A DNA stretch of 28,747 bases from Verrucomicrobiota bacterium. GTDB taxonomy: Bacteria > Verrucomicrobiota > Verrucomicrobiia > Opitutales > Opitutaceae. Position numbers and translations under genes: made by a program. The DNA is taken from NCBI GenBank assembly GCA_023410155.1, contig JAEYQF010000308.1:1-28747 (forward strand). The letters are read 5' to 3'. This document shows positions 18,252-26,047 of the stretch, in pieces; the first letter of the stretch is position 1, and the number at the start of each line of letters is the position of its first letter. A model generated the notes under the pieces. It saw only the letters and a program-made list of their open reading frames with translations. It did not search any database and had not been told where the DNA came from.

Positions 18252-19736
18252 ATGCCATTCGCCAAACTCTCCCCGGAAGAAGCCGCCGCCCTCGTCAGCC
18301 ACGGCGACATCATTGGATTCAGCGGATTCACGCCTGCTGGAGCGGCCAAGGTCGTGCCCAAGGCCATCGCCGCCCGTGCGCGGGCCGAGCATGACGCAGG
18401 CCGCCCGTTCAAGATCGGTGTGATCACCGGCGCTTCGACGGGCCCGTCGCTTGATGGAGAACTTGCGAAGGCCGACGCCGTGCTCTTCCGCACCCCCTAT
18501 CAGTCCAACGCTGACCTGCGCAAAAAGATCAATTCAGGCGAGGTCCAGTTCTTCGACATGCACTTGTCGATGCTGCCTCAGGCCGTGCGCTATGGGTTTC
18601 TCGGACGCGTGAGATTCGCGATCGTCGAGGCGTGCGAAGTGTTCCCCGGAGGCGAGATCGTGCTCACGACTTCGGTCGGCGCATCTCCGACCTTCTGCCA
18701 TGTGGCCGACAAGATCATCATCGAGCTCAACCGCGCCCAATCACCCGCACTCTGTGGTTTCCACGACATCTATGAGCCGAAGGATCCGCCGCATCGCCGC
18801 GAGATCCCGCTCTACAGCGTGCGAGATCGGATCGGTTCCACGGTGGTCAAAGTCGATCCGTCGAAGATCGTGGGCATCGTCGAGACCAACCAGCCAGACG
18901 AGTCCGGCGTGTTCGAGGAGCCCAACGACGTCACGCGCCGCATCGGTCAGAACGTCGCTGAGTTTCTCGCGGGCGAACGTCGCCGCGGGACCATCCCGGC
19001 GCCCTTTCTACCGATCCAGTCCGGCGTGGGCGATATCGCCAACGCTGTGCTCGCCGCCATGGGCGAGAATCCGGACATCCCGCCGTTTGAAATGTATTCC
19101 GAGGTGCTGCAGGACGCCGTGTTCAAGTTGATCCAGGCCGGCAAACTCAGCTTCGCGAGCACGACCGCGATCACCGTGAGTCCCGACATGGCGAAGGAGT
19201 TTTATAGCAACCTCGATTTCTATCGCTCGCGCATGGTCCTGCGTCCCCAGGAAATCTCGAATCACCCGGAGGCGGTGCGCCGCCTTGGCATCATCTCCAT
19301 CAACGCCGCGATCGAGGCCGACCTTTTCGGCAACATCAACAGCACGCACGTGCTCGGCACGAGCATGATGAACGGCATCGGCGGCTCGGGCGATTTCACG
19401 CGCAATGCCTTCATCTCCATCTTCGTGTGTCCCTCGCTCCAGAAGGGCGGCAAGATCAGCACGATCGTTCCCCTCGTCAGCCACGCCGATCACAGCGAAC
19501 ACTCGGTGCAGGTGATCATCACCGATCAGGGCATCGCCGACCTGCGCGGCAAATCGCCGCACGAGCGCGCGAAATTGATCGCCGATCAATGCGCCCATCC
19601 GGAGTTCCGTGACGCGTTGCACCACTATGTGGAGCTCACCCGCTCGGGCCAGACGCCGCAGTCGCTGAGCAAAGCGTTCGCCTTTCACCAGCACTTCATG
19701 AACACCGGCGACATGCGCGGGGTGAAGCTGGACTGA
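18252..19736 (+). CDS. Acetyl-CoA hydrolase / succinyl-CoA:acetate-type CoA-transferase
   Basis: A 494-residue two-domain CoA-transferase of the acetyl-CoA hydrolase/transferase family. The catalytic glutamate is Glu284 in MYSEVLQDAVF, at the place of the active-site Glu in the Acetobacter enzyme AarC. The glycine loop GIGGSGDF (375-382) and the late ITDQGIADLRGKSPHERA block are also diagnostic. The enzyme moves CoA between an acyl-CoA and a carboxylate such as acetate, succinate or propionate, linking the TCA cycle with fermentation acids. Which pair is used cannot be read from sequence. ATG 18252 is preferred over an in-frame TTG at 18243. It is monocistronic by layout, divergent from the AsmA-like gene, and ends at a strong hairpin terminator. 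Confidence 0.92.
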   Translation: MPFAKLSPEEAAALVSHGDIIGFSGFTPAGAAKVVPKAIAARARAEHDAGRPFKIGVITGASTGPSLDGELAKADAVLFRTPYQSNADLRKKINSGEVQFFDMHLSMLPQAVRYGFLGRVRFAIVEACEVFPGGEIVLTTSVGASPTFCHVADKIIIELNRAQSPALCGFHDIYEPKDPPHRREIPLYSVRDRIGSTVVKVDPSKIVGIVETNQPDESGVFEEPNDVTRRIGQNVAEFLAGERRRGTIPAPFLPIQSGVGDIANAVLAAMGENPDIPPFEMYSEVLQDAVFKLIQAGKLSFASTTAITVSPDMAKEFYSNLDFYRSRMVLRPQEISNHPEAVRRLGIISINAAIEADLFGNINSTHVLGTSMMNGIGGSGDFTRNAFISIFVCPSLQKGGKISTIVPLVSHADHSEHSVQVIITDQGIADLRGKSPHERAKLIADQCAHPEFRDALHHYVELTRSGQTPQSLSKAFAFHQHFMNTGDMRGVKLD

Positions 19737-19760
19737 GCTTTCGCCTGCATCGGTGAGAAG

Positions 19761-19796
19761 GGACGCGGAGCCTGCTTCGCGTCCTTTTTGTTTTCG
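19761..19796 (+). terminator. Rho-independent terminator of the CoA-transferase gene
   Basis: A perfect stem GGACGCG (19761-19767) with CGCGTCC (19778-19784), ten-base loop, is followed immediately by TTTTTGTTTT. It lies 25 bases after the CoA-transferase stop and is the only textbook intrinsic terminator in the window. It separates this gene from parE. Confidence 0.85.
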
Positions 19797-19872
19797 CGCG
19801 TGGCGCCGCCCCGTGTCTTTGCGCTTGTCAGGCACGTCGCGCGCGAAACCGTAGCACCACGTCCACGCACCC

Positions 19873-20682
19873 ATGGCCAAAGCTTACACCGAAGCGAGCA
19901 TCAAGACCCTCTCCTCCCTCGAACACATCCGCCTGCGCCCCGGCATGTATATCGGCCGCCTCGGCAACGGCGCCCACGCAGAGGACGGCATCTACGTGCT
20001 GCTCAAGGAGACGATCGATAACTCGATCGACGAGTTCACCATGGGCCACGGTCGCAGGATCGAGGTCGAGCTCAACGATCGCACCGTGCGCGTGCGCGAC
20101 TACGGTCGCGGCATCCCGCTCGGCAAACTCATCGACTGCGTCTCGATCATCAACACCGGCGCGAAATACGACAGCGAGACATTCCAGAAATCCGTCGGCC
20201 TGAACGGTGTCGGCCAGAAAGCCGTCAACGCGCTCGCCTTCGAGTATCGCGCGCAGGCGTTTCGCGAAGGCGAGACGAAGCTCGTCGAGTTTGCCGGCGG
20301 AAAACTCAAGAAGGACCACAAGGTCGCCAAGACCACGGAGCGCAACGGCACGTTGATCGAGTTCACCCCCGACGAGGCGCTCTTCGGCAAGGACTTCAAA
20401 TTCCGCACCGAGTTCGTCGAGGACATGTTGTGGAACTACGCGTTTCTCAACCGCGGCCTCACGCTCACCCTCAACGGAAAAGCTTATAAGTCGGAAAACG
20501 GACTGAAGGATCTCCTCCAGAAGAACCTCGCGGGCGAACCGCTTTATCCGATTATTCACCTCGAGGGCGACGACATCGAAGTGGCGTTCACGCACGGCGC
20601 GCACTACGGCGAAGAATATTTCTCCTTCGTCAACGGCCAGCACACCACGATGGGCGGCACGCATCTCGCCGCTTTTCGCTAG
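19873..20682 (+). CDS. parE: ParE-type topoisomerase IV subunit B, N-terminal part ending at an in-frame amber codon
   Basis: A 269-residue reading frame holding the GHKL ATPase of a type IIA topoisomerase B subunit. Visible are LEHIRLRPGMYIG (16-28), the catalytic KETIDN with Glu46 and Asn50, DYGRGIP (76-82), and the ATP-lid loop GLNGVGQKAVNAL (109-121). It stops at TAG 20680-20682, in the motif GGTHLAAFR where relatives continue with Glu (GAG) and the rest of the transducer domain. The sequence after the TAG continues in the same frame into the missing part, so one G-to-T change explains the break. The style (LLKETIDNSIDEF) matches the short, about 610-residue ParE of Bacteroidota and Verrucomicrobiota. 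Alone this fragment has no TOPRIM domain and could not act as a topoisomerase. It could be mutant, suppressed or a sequence error. Confidence 0.88.
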   Translation: MAKAYTEASIKTLSSLEHIRLRPGMYIGRLGNGAHAEDGIYVLLKETIDNSIDEFTMGHGRRIEVELNDRTVRVRDYGRGIPLGKLIDCVSIINTGAKYDSETFQKSVGLNGVGQKAVNALAFEYRAQAFREGETKLVEFAGGKLKKDHKVAKTTERNGTLIEFTPDEALFGKDFKFRTEFVEDMLWNYAFLNRGLTLTLNGKAYKSENGLKDLLQKNLAGEPLYPIIHLEGDDIEVAFTHGAHYGEEYFSFVNGQHTTMGGTHLAAFR

Positions 20683-20697
20683 GCGCTCGTCGCCACC

Positions 20698-21714
20698 GTG
20701 CGCAACTTTTTCAAACGCGACTACGATGCTGCCGACATCCGCCAGTCGATCGACGCCGCCGTCGCCGTGCGGGTGATGGAGCCCGTCTTCGAATCGCAGA
20801 CGAAAACGAAACTCGGCGCGACCAGCGTCGGACCCGAGGGCCCGACGTTGAAAGAGTTCGTTGGCAAATTCATCCAGCAGTCACTCGACGGATTCCTTCA
20901 TCGCAACAAGGAGACCGCCGAGGCGATGAAGCGCAAAATCGAGGAGAGCGAACTCGAGCGCAAGGAACTCGCCGGCATCCGCAACCTCGCTCGCGAGCGC
21001 GCGAAGAAGGCGTCGCTGCACAATCGCAAGCTCCGCGATTGCCGCCAGCACCTCGGCGAGCGCGGCGACCGCGCGGAGGAAAGCACGCTGTTCATCGTCG
21101 AGGGCGATTCCGCCGCCGGCTCGCTCACCGCCACGCGCGACGTGCAGACGCAGGCCGTTTTCGCGTTAAAGGGAAAACCGCTCAACACCTACGGACTTTC
21201 GAAAAAAGTCATCTATGAGAACGAGGAGTTTCACCTCCTCCAGTCCGCGCTCAACGTCGAGGAAGGCATGGACGGTCTGCGCTACAACAAGATCGTCATC
21301 GCCACCGACGCCGACGTCGACGGCATGCACATCCGACTGCTGCTGATCTCGTTTTTCCTGCAGTTCTTCCCCGACCTCATCCGCAACAACCACCTCTTCA
21401 TCCTCGAGACGCCGCTCTTCCGTGTGCGCAACAAGAAGCGCACGATCTACTGCTACGACGAGCAGGAGAAGCAGGCCGCGATCAAGGAACTCGGCGCGAG
21501 CCACGAGATCACACGCTTCAAAGGTCTCGGCGAAATCTCCGCCGGCGAGTTCAAGGATTTCATTGGTGACAACATCCGCCTCGAACCCGTCACGCTCGCG
21601 CACCTGCACAACAGCGACGAACTTCTCGGCTTCTACATGGGCAAGAACACGCCGCAGCGGCAGGACTTCATCATCGAGAACCTGAAGGTCGAGAAAGACC
21701 TCGTCGAAGTTTGA
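20698..21714 (+). CDS. parE: ParE-type topoisomerase IV subunit B, C-terminal part
   Basis: This is in frame with the preceding fragment, 15 bases after its amber codon, with GTG 20698 as the first usable start (338 residues). It holds the end of the transducer domain with the ATP-contacting QTK loop (34-36) in VFESQTKTKLG, then the TOPRIM domain: EGDSAAGS (135-142) and the metal-binding DADVDG (204-209), and finally RFKGLGEIS. With the TAG read as an amino acid, 19873-21714 makes one 613-residue protein of normal ParE length; its partner subunit A is not in the window. No Shine-Dalgarno sequence precedes the GTG, so efficient separate translation is doubtful. ATP binding needs the lysine from this half and the GHKL fold from the other. 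Confidence 0.87.
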   Translation: MRNFFKRDYDAADIRQSIDAAVAVRVMEPVFESQTKTKLGATSVGPEGPTLKEFVGKFIQQSLDGFLHRNKETAEAMKRKIEESELERKELAGIRNLARERAKKASLHNRKLRDCRQHLGERGDRAEESTLFIVEGDSAAGSLTATRDVQTQAVFALKGKPLNTYGLSKKVIYENEEFHLLQSALNVEEGMDGLRYNKIVIATDADVDGMHIRLLLISFFLQFFPDLIRNNHLFILETPLFRVRNKKRTIYCYDEQEKQAAIKELGASHEITRFKGLGEISAGEFKDFIGDNIRLEPVTLAHLHNSDELLGFYMGKNTPQRQDFIIENLKVEKDLVEV

Positions 21715-21720
21715 GCGGGT

Positions 21721-21896
21721 CCCGAGTCGTGCCACGGTGCGCATCGGGTCGGCACTGAGTGCGGCTCGAGTCGCGCCACGGTTCATCCCCGGTCGGACCG
21801 ACGTGCAGATCGAGTCGCGACACTTGGCGCACCGAGTCGCGCCCCGGAGCGAACGAGGACGGGATGAAGTCCGCTCCGAGTGCCCGCTCCTCTATA
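21721..21896 (+). repeat. Array R4 of the degenerate 22-bp intergenic repeat
   Basis: Eight 22-base units start at 21721 and every 22 bases to 21875. At offset +3 they read GAGTCG, GGGTCG, GAGTCG, CGGTCG, GAGTCG, GAGTCG, GAGGAC and GAGTGC. Units one and three share GAGTCG, then a G-T/C-GCCACGGT block. The array begins six bases after the parE stop. The remaining bases up to 22158 show no gene, tRNA or clear promoter. Confidence 0.8.
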
Positions 21897-22158
21897 AACG
21901 CGGATCGAGCTCGGCGGGGTGTCCGGTTGGAGTCTGGATCGCCTCCCGACGCTATATGACATGATTCAGGCATCGCGCGTTCTATCTCCTCCCATAGGCG
22001 CGAGGTAGCGGCGCGCCTGTGAAGGTCTTCGCAAGAGTGGACGGCCGGCATTGTTTCTGGTCCATTGCCGACACCCCATTTTGGCTACGATCCGTTTCGA
22101 ACAGATTTTCCAGCGGACGGGGCGCATTGCGAAATGTGCGCGCAGCTGGGGTGTCGCG

Positions 22159-22710
22159 ATGCGGTTGGTAGCAATTCTACCGTGCGTGAGTTTGGTGATG
22201 ACAGCGGAGGAGGAGGGGGCAGCGAAGTCCGAGGAGGCGTCGGCGCAAGCCTCGGAAGTGAGCGCTCCGGCTCCGCGTGCGGAAGACGGCGGTGCATCGA
22301 GCCGCCTGGGGATTGTTTTCGATCCCGGTTATCGCGAGAAGGCGCAGGCGGAAGACAAGGCGGCGCTTGAAGCGCGCACCCTGGGCGCGATCGGCACCAC
22401 GGAAGGGATTTTGCTCCTGCCGAAGTTCCATGTGGAGGAGGAGCGCGTGCGAATCCCGGAGCACGAATTGCTCACCCGATACGGTCGTCGCGAACTGGCG
22501 AAGCAGAAGTATCTGGCGCCGGGTTATCAGAAAACATTGGGCCGGCTTGCCGCGGTGGCGGCATTGCTGGCCAACCCGCTCGGCGGATGGAATCCCAACA
22601 ATGCGGAAGCATCGGTGCTCTACGAGCAGGACGAAGCGATCCGCCGGCGCGAGGAGCTGAGCGAACTTGAAGATTTGCAGCGGCTGCCGCGCAACACCCC
22701 GGACGAGTAG
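22159..22710 (+). CDS. Hypothetical exported protein
   Basis: A 183-residue protein that I do not recognise. From ATG 22159 it begins with a short hydrophobic segment (MRLVAILPCVSLVMTA) that could be a signal peptide or, with its Cys, a weak lipoprotein-like signal. A low-complexity Glu/Ala/Ser region follows (to about residue 45). After that comes a more ordered part: RLGIVFDPGYREKA, LLLPKFHVEEERVRIPEHELLTRYG, a hydrophobic stretch LGRLAAVAALLANPLGG, and an acidic C-terminus. The frame is open to 22051, but the earlier part reads unlike protein and removes the signal peptide. It may be a periplasmic accessory protein. It is 340 bases from the next gene, so not obviously in one operon with it. 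Confidence 0.5.
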   Translation: MRLVAILPCVSLVMTAEEEGAAKSEEASAQASEVSAPAPRAEDGGASSRLGIVFDPGYREKAQAEDKAALEARTLGAIGTTEGILLLPKFHVEEERVRIPEHELLTRYGRRELAKQKYLAPGYQKTLGRLAAVAALLANPLGGWNPNNAEASVLYEQDEAIRRREELSELEDLQRLPRNTPDE

Positions 22711-23050
22711 GACTCGGAGTTTGGCGGAACCCAGCATGGAGCAATGCCGGGGAAGGGAAGCCGGTATTTGCGCTTAAGAGACTCAGGGGCGGGCTGATGG
22801 CCGCGGACCTGCAGTGTCATAAAGCGCAACTGGGGGAACTAGCTTCGCTGCATTTTTACAATTTTGTTAATAGCCAATCGCGAACGGGTCCGCGAAAGGT
22901 TGGTCAAAATGTTTGTCATAGAGCATTTTTGGAAAATGCCGGCGTGACCTTCCCCTTCAGAATCTTCAACTTCGATGCGCCTCCAGCGTTCGACTTTCTA
23001 ATACCCCCTTGCGCTCTCCAGCTTTCCCCAAGGTAGCGAGTCGCACCGAC
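22711..23050. other. Non-coding leader of the pseudo-receiver gene with a short perfect palindrome
   Basis: There is no convincing gene in these 340 bases. The part around 22850-22940 is clearly more AT-rich than its surroundings. It contains ACAATTTTGT near 22858 and a perfect hairpin GCATTTT-TGG-AAAATGC at 22923-22939, about 110 bases before the next start. The palindrome could be an operator or a leader hairpin. No T tract follows, so a terminator is unlikely. I could not assign a confident -35/-10 pair. Confidence 0.35.
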
Positions 23051-26032
23051 GTGTCGGTGAAGATTCTCCTCGTGAAGTCCGGATCCCGTGATGTCCGGGC
23101 GAAGGCCTTTGTGGTCTCGCCTCGCGGTCTTTATGTCCGGCCCTTGGAGTCCACCGCGGACGTCGAGGAGGCGCTGGGAAGCGAAGTTTTCCATCTGGTG
23201 GTGAACGATGCGCGGGCTCACCCTGAGCAGCCGTTCTTGTTCGTGGATCGTCTGCGGCAGCATCAGAGCGCACCGGCGCTCCTGCTTTGTCCGCAGCTCG
23301 AGTTGGAGCGGATCGTCGAGGCCATCCGCCACGGAGTGAGCGACATCTTCCACCCGCCGGTGGATTTCACTGCGCTGCACTCGCGGTCGGTCGAGTTGAT
23401 CAAGGCGCAGTTCAATGGGCACACGCCTGAGATCAATTCGGCGCGTTGGCTGCAGATCGCGGAGTTTCTCGTCGAAGAACTGAGTGGCGACGGCAAACGC
23501 TCCCGCGGAGCCGCAGGAGACGCCTCGCTCGCTGCCGTCCGCGCAGAGCGCGACCGCTTGTCAGTCGATGTGCGGATGAAAGCGGACGCCCTCGCCGCCG
23601 CAGAAAGAGCCCGTGACGAAGCGCACGCCGCGCGCGTGACCGCGGAGAGCACGCTCGCCGATCTCGAAGCCAAACTCGCTGCGGCTGAAGCAAAGGCGCA
23701 GGAGCTCGCGCAACGGCAAAAGGACCTCGCCGCCCAGGAGTCCCGGCTGAAGGCCGAGAGTGAATCGATGGCCGAAGCTGAGGCCGAGGTGGCGCAAGCT
23801 CGGGCGGAGTTGAAGCGCCTGGACGGCATCCGAGCCGAACTCGACAAGCGCGAAAAGAACGTCGCGGCCGCTCAAAAGGCGCAGGAAATCGCCCTCGCCG
23901 AACTCACCGAGCATCGTGCCTCGCTGGAGGCGGAGCAGGCGAAACTTGCCGCCGCCGCCGGGGCCGCGGGCGAACTGACACAAGTCCGTGCGGCGCTCGA
24001 CAAGCGAGAAGCCGAACTGGCACGGCGCACGACCCAGCTCGCCCAGCGCGAAGCCGAGCTGGCGGCGAGCGACGAAGAACTGGTTGCGCTGAAAAAAGGC
24101 TTGGCCAAGCAGACGGCCGAACTCGCGCAACGCGAGAAGGCGCTGTCCGCCCGCGAGGCTACGGCCAAAGACCTCTCTGCGGCCCAGGAGCAGCTCGAGG
24201 TTGAGCGCCAGACGCTCGAACAACAGGCGAAGAAGCTCACCGAAGAACGTGCAAACGCTGAAGCGGCTCGACGCGAAGCGGAGAAGCGAGCGAACGAGGA
24301 GCGCACCCAGGCAGCCGAACTCGCACGACGTGAAGCCGAGCTCGCGGCGGCCAGCGAGGAGCTGACGGCGCTCAAGGCGACGCTCGCGAAGCAAACGAGC
24401 GAATTATCCCGCCGCGAAAAGGAGATCTCGCAGCGCGAGTCCGCGGCCAAAGATTTCGCCGCGGCTCAGGAAGAACTCGAAGTCGAGCGCCAGACGCTGA
24501 CGCAAAAGACCAAGAAACTCACCGAAGATCAGGCGAAGCTCGAAGCGGCGAAACGCGACGAGGAAAAAAAAGCTGCCGAACTGGCGAAACAGCGCACTGA
24601 GCTCGCGAAGCGTGAAGCGGAACTGGCCGCCGCAGACGAGGAACTCGCGACGTTGAAAGCAACGCTCGCGAAGCAAGCCGCGGATTTTGCGACGCGAGAA
24701 AAGGAGCTGGCGAAGCGCGAAGCGGCGGCCCAGGACGTGGCCGCGGCCCAGGAGGAACTCGAGGTCGAACGTAAGACGCTGGCGCAGCAAACCAAGAAGC
24801 TGGCCGACGAACGTGCCAAGCTCGAGGCCTCCCGCCGTGATGAGGAAAAGCGAGCGGCGGAACTCACCTCGCGGACGGCCGAACTTGCGAAGCAGCAGGC
24901 CGAGTTCGCTGCCGCCGAGGAGGAAATCGCGACCACCAAAGCAACGCTCGCCGCGGAGGCGAACGAGCTCAAGAAGCGGGAGCAGTCGCTGGCGTTGCAC
25001 CAGGCAAACGCGAAGGATTTGGCGGCCGCGCAGGAAGAACTCGAAGTCGAGCGCCAGACACTCGCGCAGAAGACGAAGAAGCTCACCGACGATCAGGCGA
25101 AACTCGAAGCGGCGAAGCGCGACGAAGAGAAGACAGCCGCCGAACTCGCAAGACAGCGCGCCGAGCTCGCGAAGCGTGAGGCCGAATTGGCCGCCGCAGT
25201 CGAGGAACTCGCGACATTGAAGGCAACGCTCGCGAAGCAAGCCGCGGAATTTACGACGCGAGAAAAGGAGCTGGCGAAGCGCGAAGCAGCGGCCGCTGAC
25301 GTGGCGGCGGCGCAGGAAGAATTGGAAGTCGAGCGCCAGACACTCGCGCAGAAGACGAAGAAGCTCACCGAAGATCAGGCGAAACTCGAAGCCGCGAAGC
25401 GCGACGAGGAAAAGAAAGCCGCCGAACTGGCGAAACAGCGCGCCGAGCTTGCCAAGCAAGAGGCCGAACTGGCTGCCGCAGACGGTGAACTGGCCGCGAC
25501 GCGTCAACAGCTCGAACGCGATCGGGCGAGCCACGCAGCGGCACAGGCTGAGGCGGCGAAAGCGCTGGCCGATCTTCAGAAGAAAAATGCCGAATTGTTG
25601 AAGCGCGAAGCTGAATGCACTGCCGCCGAGGGCGAGCTGGCCGAGTCGGCGCAGAAGCTGCAGGCGAGCCAAGCTGAGGTCGAGAAACGCGCACGCGAGC
25701 TGGCGGAAGGACTTACGCGAGCGAAGACAGAGGCCGCGGCTGCGCAGCGCGAGCGCGCGGAACTCGCCGCGCAACGCAGTGAGCTCGAGCAGCTCGGCAC
25801 GACGTTGTCCGAACAGGAAGCAGCCCTTGCAGCCGAGCGCAGCCGAGCTGCCAAGGAAGCGGACGAAGTGCGGCAGCAAACTCGGGCGTTGGCCAATGAT
25901 CGTGCGGCGCTCGAGGCGGAACGCGCGGCAGCTGAGGCCGAGGCTACTGCGTTTGGCGAAAAGGTCCGCGCCTTCGAAGAGCGCCGCCGTCAATTCCAGC
26001 AGAGCATGAAGAGCCTGCTCAGTGCCGAGTAA
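23051..26032 (+). CDS. Pseudo-receiver protein with a giant repetitive coiled coil
   Basis: A protein of about 993 residues. Residues 1-~120 have the strand/helix rhythm of a response-regulator receiver: VKILLVKSG, FHLVVNDA, APALLLCPQ, GVSDIFHPPVDF. The active site is lost: no acidic pair follows the first strand, the phospho-acceptor position is Asn52 or Asp53, and the conserved Lys is Pro102. Residues ~160-990 are an uninterrupted Ala/Glu/Lys/Leu/Arg coiled coil built largely of a 94-residue repeat. There is no signal peptide or membrane segment, so a long cytoplasmic rod is expected. The start is GTG 23051, just before the first receiver strand; TTG 23009 is an alternative. The gene ends 15 bases before the PilM/PEGA/TonB-like gene and should be co-transcribed. 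It is not a known SMC or filament protein: there is no ATPase head. Confidence 0.72.
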   Translation: MSVKILLVKSGSRDVRAKAFVVSPRGLYVRPLESTADVEEALGSEVFHLVVNDARAHPEQPFLFVDRLRQHQSAPALLLCPQLELERIVEAIRHGVSDIFHPPVDFTALHSRSVELIKAQFNGHTPEINSARWLQIAEFLVEELSGDGKRSRGAAGDASLAAVRAERDRLSVDVRMKADALAAAERARDEAHAARVTAESTLADLEAKLAAAEAKAQELAQRQKDLAAQESRLKAESESMAEAEAEVAQARAELKRLDGIRAELDKREKNVAAAQKAQEIALAELTEHRASLEAEQAKLAAAAGAAGELTQVRAALDKREAELARRTTQLAQREAELAASDEELVALKKGLAKQTAELAQREKALSAREATAKDLSAAQEQLEVERQTLEQQAKKLTEERANAEAARREAEKRANEERTQAAELARREAELAAASEELTALKATLAKQTSELSRREKEISQRESAAKDFAAAQEELEVERQTLTQKTKKLTEDQAKLEAAKRDEEKKAAELAKQRTELAKREAELAAADEELATLKATLAKQAADFATREKELAKREAAAQDVAAAQEELEVERKTLAQQTKKLADERAKLEASRRDEEKRAAELTSRTAELAKQQAEFAAAEEEIATTKATLAAEANELKKREQSLALHQANAKDLAAAQEELEVERQTLAQKTKKLTDDQAKLEAAKRDEEKTAAELARQRAELAKREAELAAAVEELATLKATLAKQAAEFTTREKELAKREAAAADVAAAQEELEVERQTLAQKTKKLTEDQAKLEAAKRDEEKKAAELAKQRAELAKQEAELAAADGELAATRQQLERDRASHAAAQAEAAKALADLQKKNAELLKREAECTAAEGELAESAQKLQASQAEVEKRARELAEGLTRAKTEAAAAQRERAELAAQRSELEQLGTTLSEQEAALAAERSRAAKEADEVRQQTRALANDRAALEAERAAAEAEATAFGEKVRAFEERRRQFQQSMKSLLSAE
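24191..25500 (+). repeat. Tandem 282-bp coding repeat (94 residues per unit)
   Basis: The marker AQEELEVERQTL, or a close variant, recurs with its second-Glu codon (Gln in the first copy) at 24191, 24473, 24755, 25037 and 25319. The interval is exactly 282 bases each time. The last unit is incomplete, decaying after ELAAADGELAATRQQL, and a partial unit precedes the first. Units at 24473 and 25037 are far more alike than either is to the one between them, at both DNA and protein level. This suggests duplication or conversion of a two-unit (564-bp) block. Ninety-four is not a multiple of seven, so each unit carries a heptad discontinuity. Confidence 0.85.
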
Positions 26033-26047
26033 CCCCTTCTTACCACC

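Noticed and set aside
20698..21714. Naturally split two-gene topoisomerase B subunit
   Set aside because: The break is a single in-frame TAG within the conserved GGTHLAAFRE motif, there is no ribosome-binding site before the GTG, and the ATP lysine and GHKL fold would be separated. A point change or sequence error is simpler, though not proved.
22051..22158. Longer N-terminus for the small exported protein
   Set aside because: The extra 36 residues are Arg/Cys/His-rich and bury the hydrophobic signal segment; ATG 22159 gives a sensible secreted protein.
22798..22830. Possible Pho-box-like sequence (GTGTCATAA followed by GCGCAACTG)
   Set aside because: Only one half resembles the direct repeat of a Pho box, and the neighbouring genes have no phosphate link.
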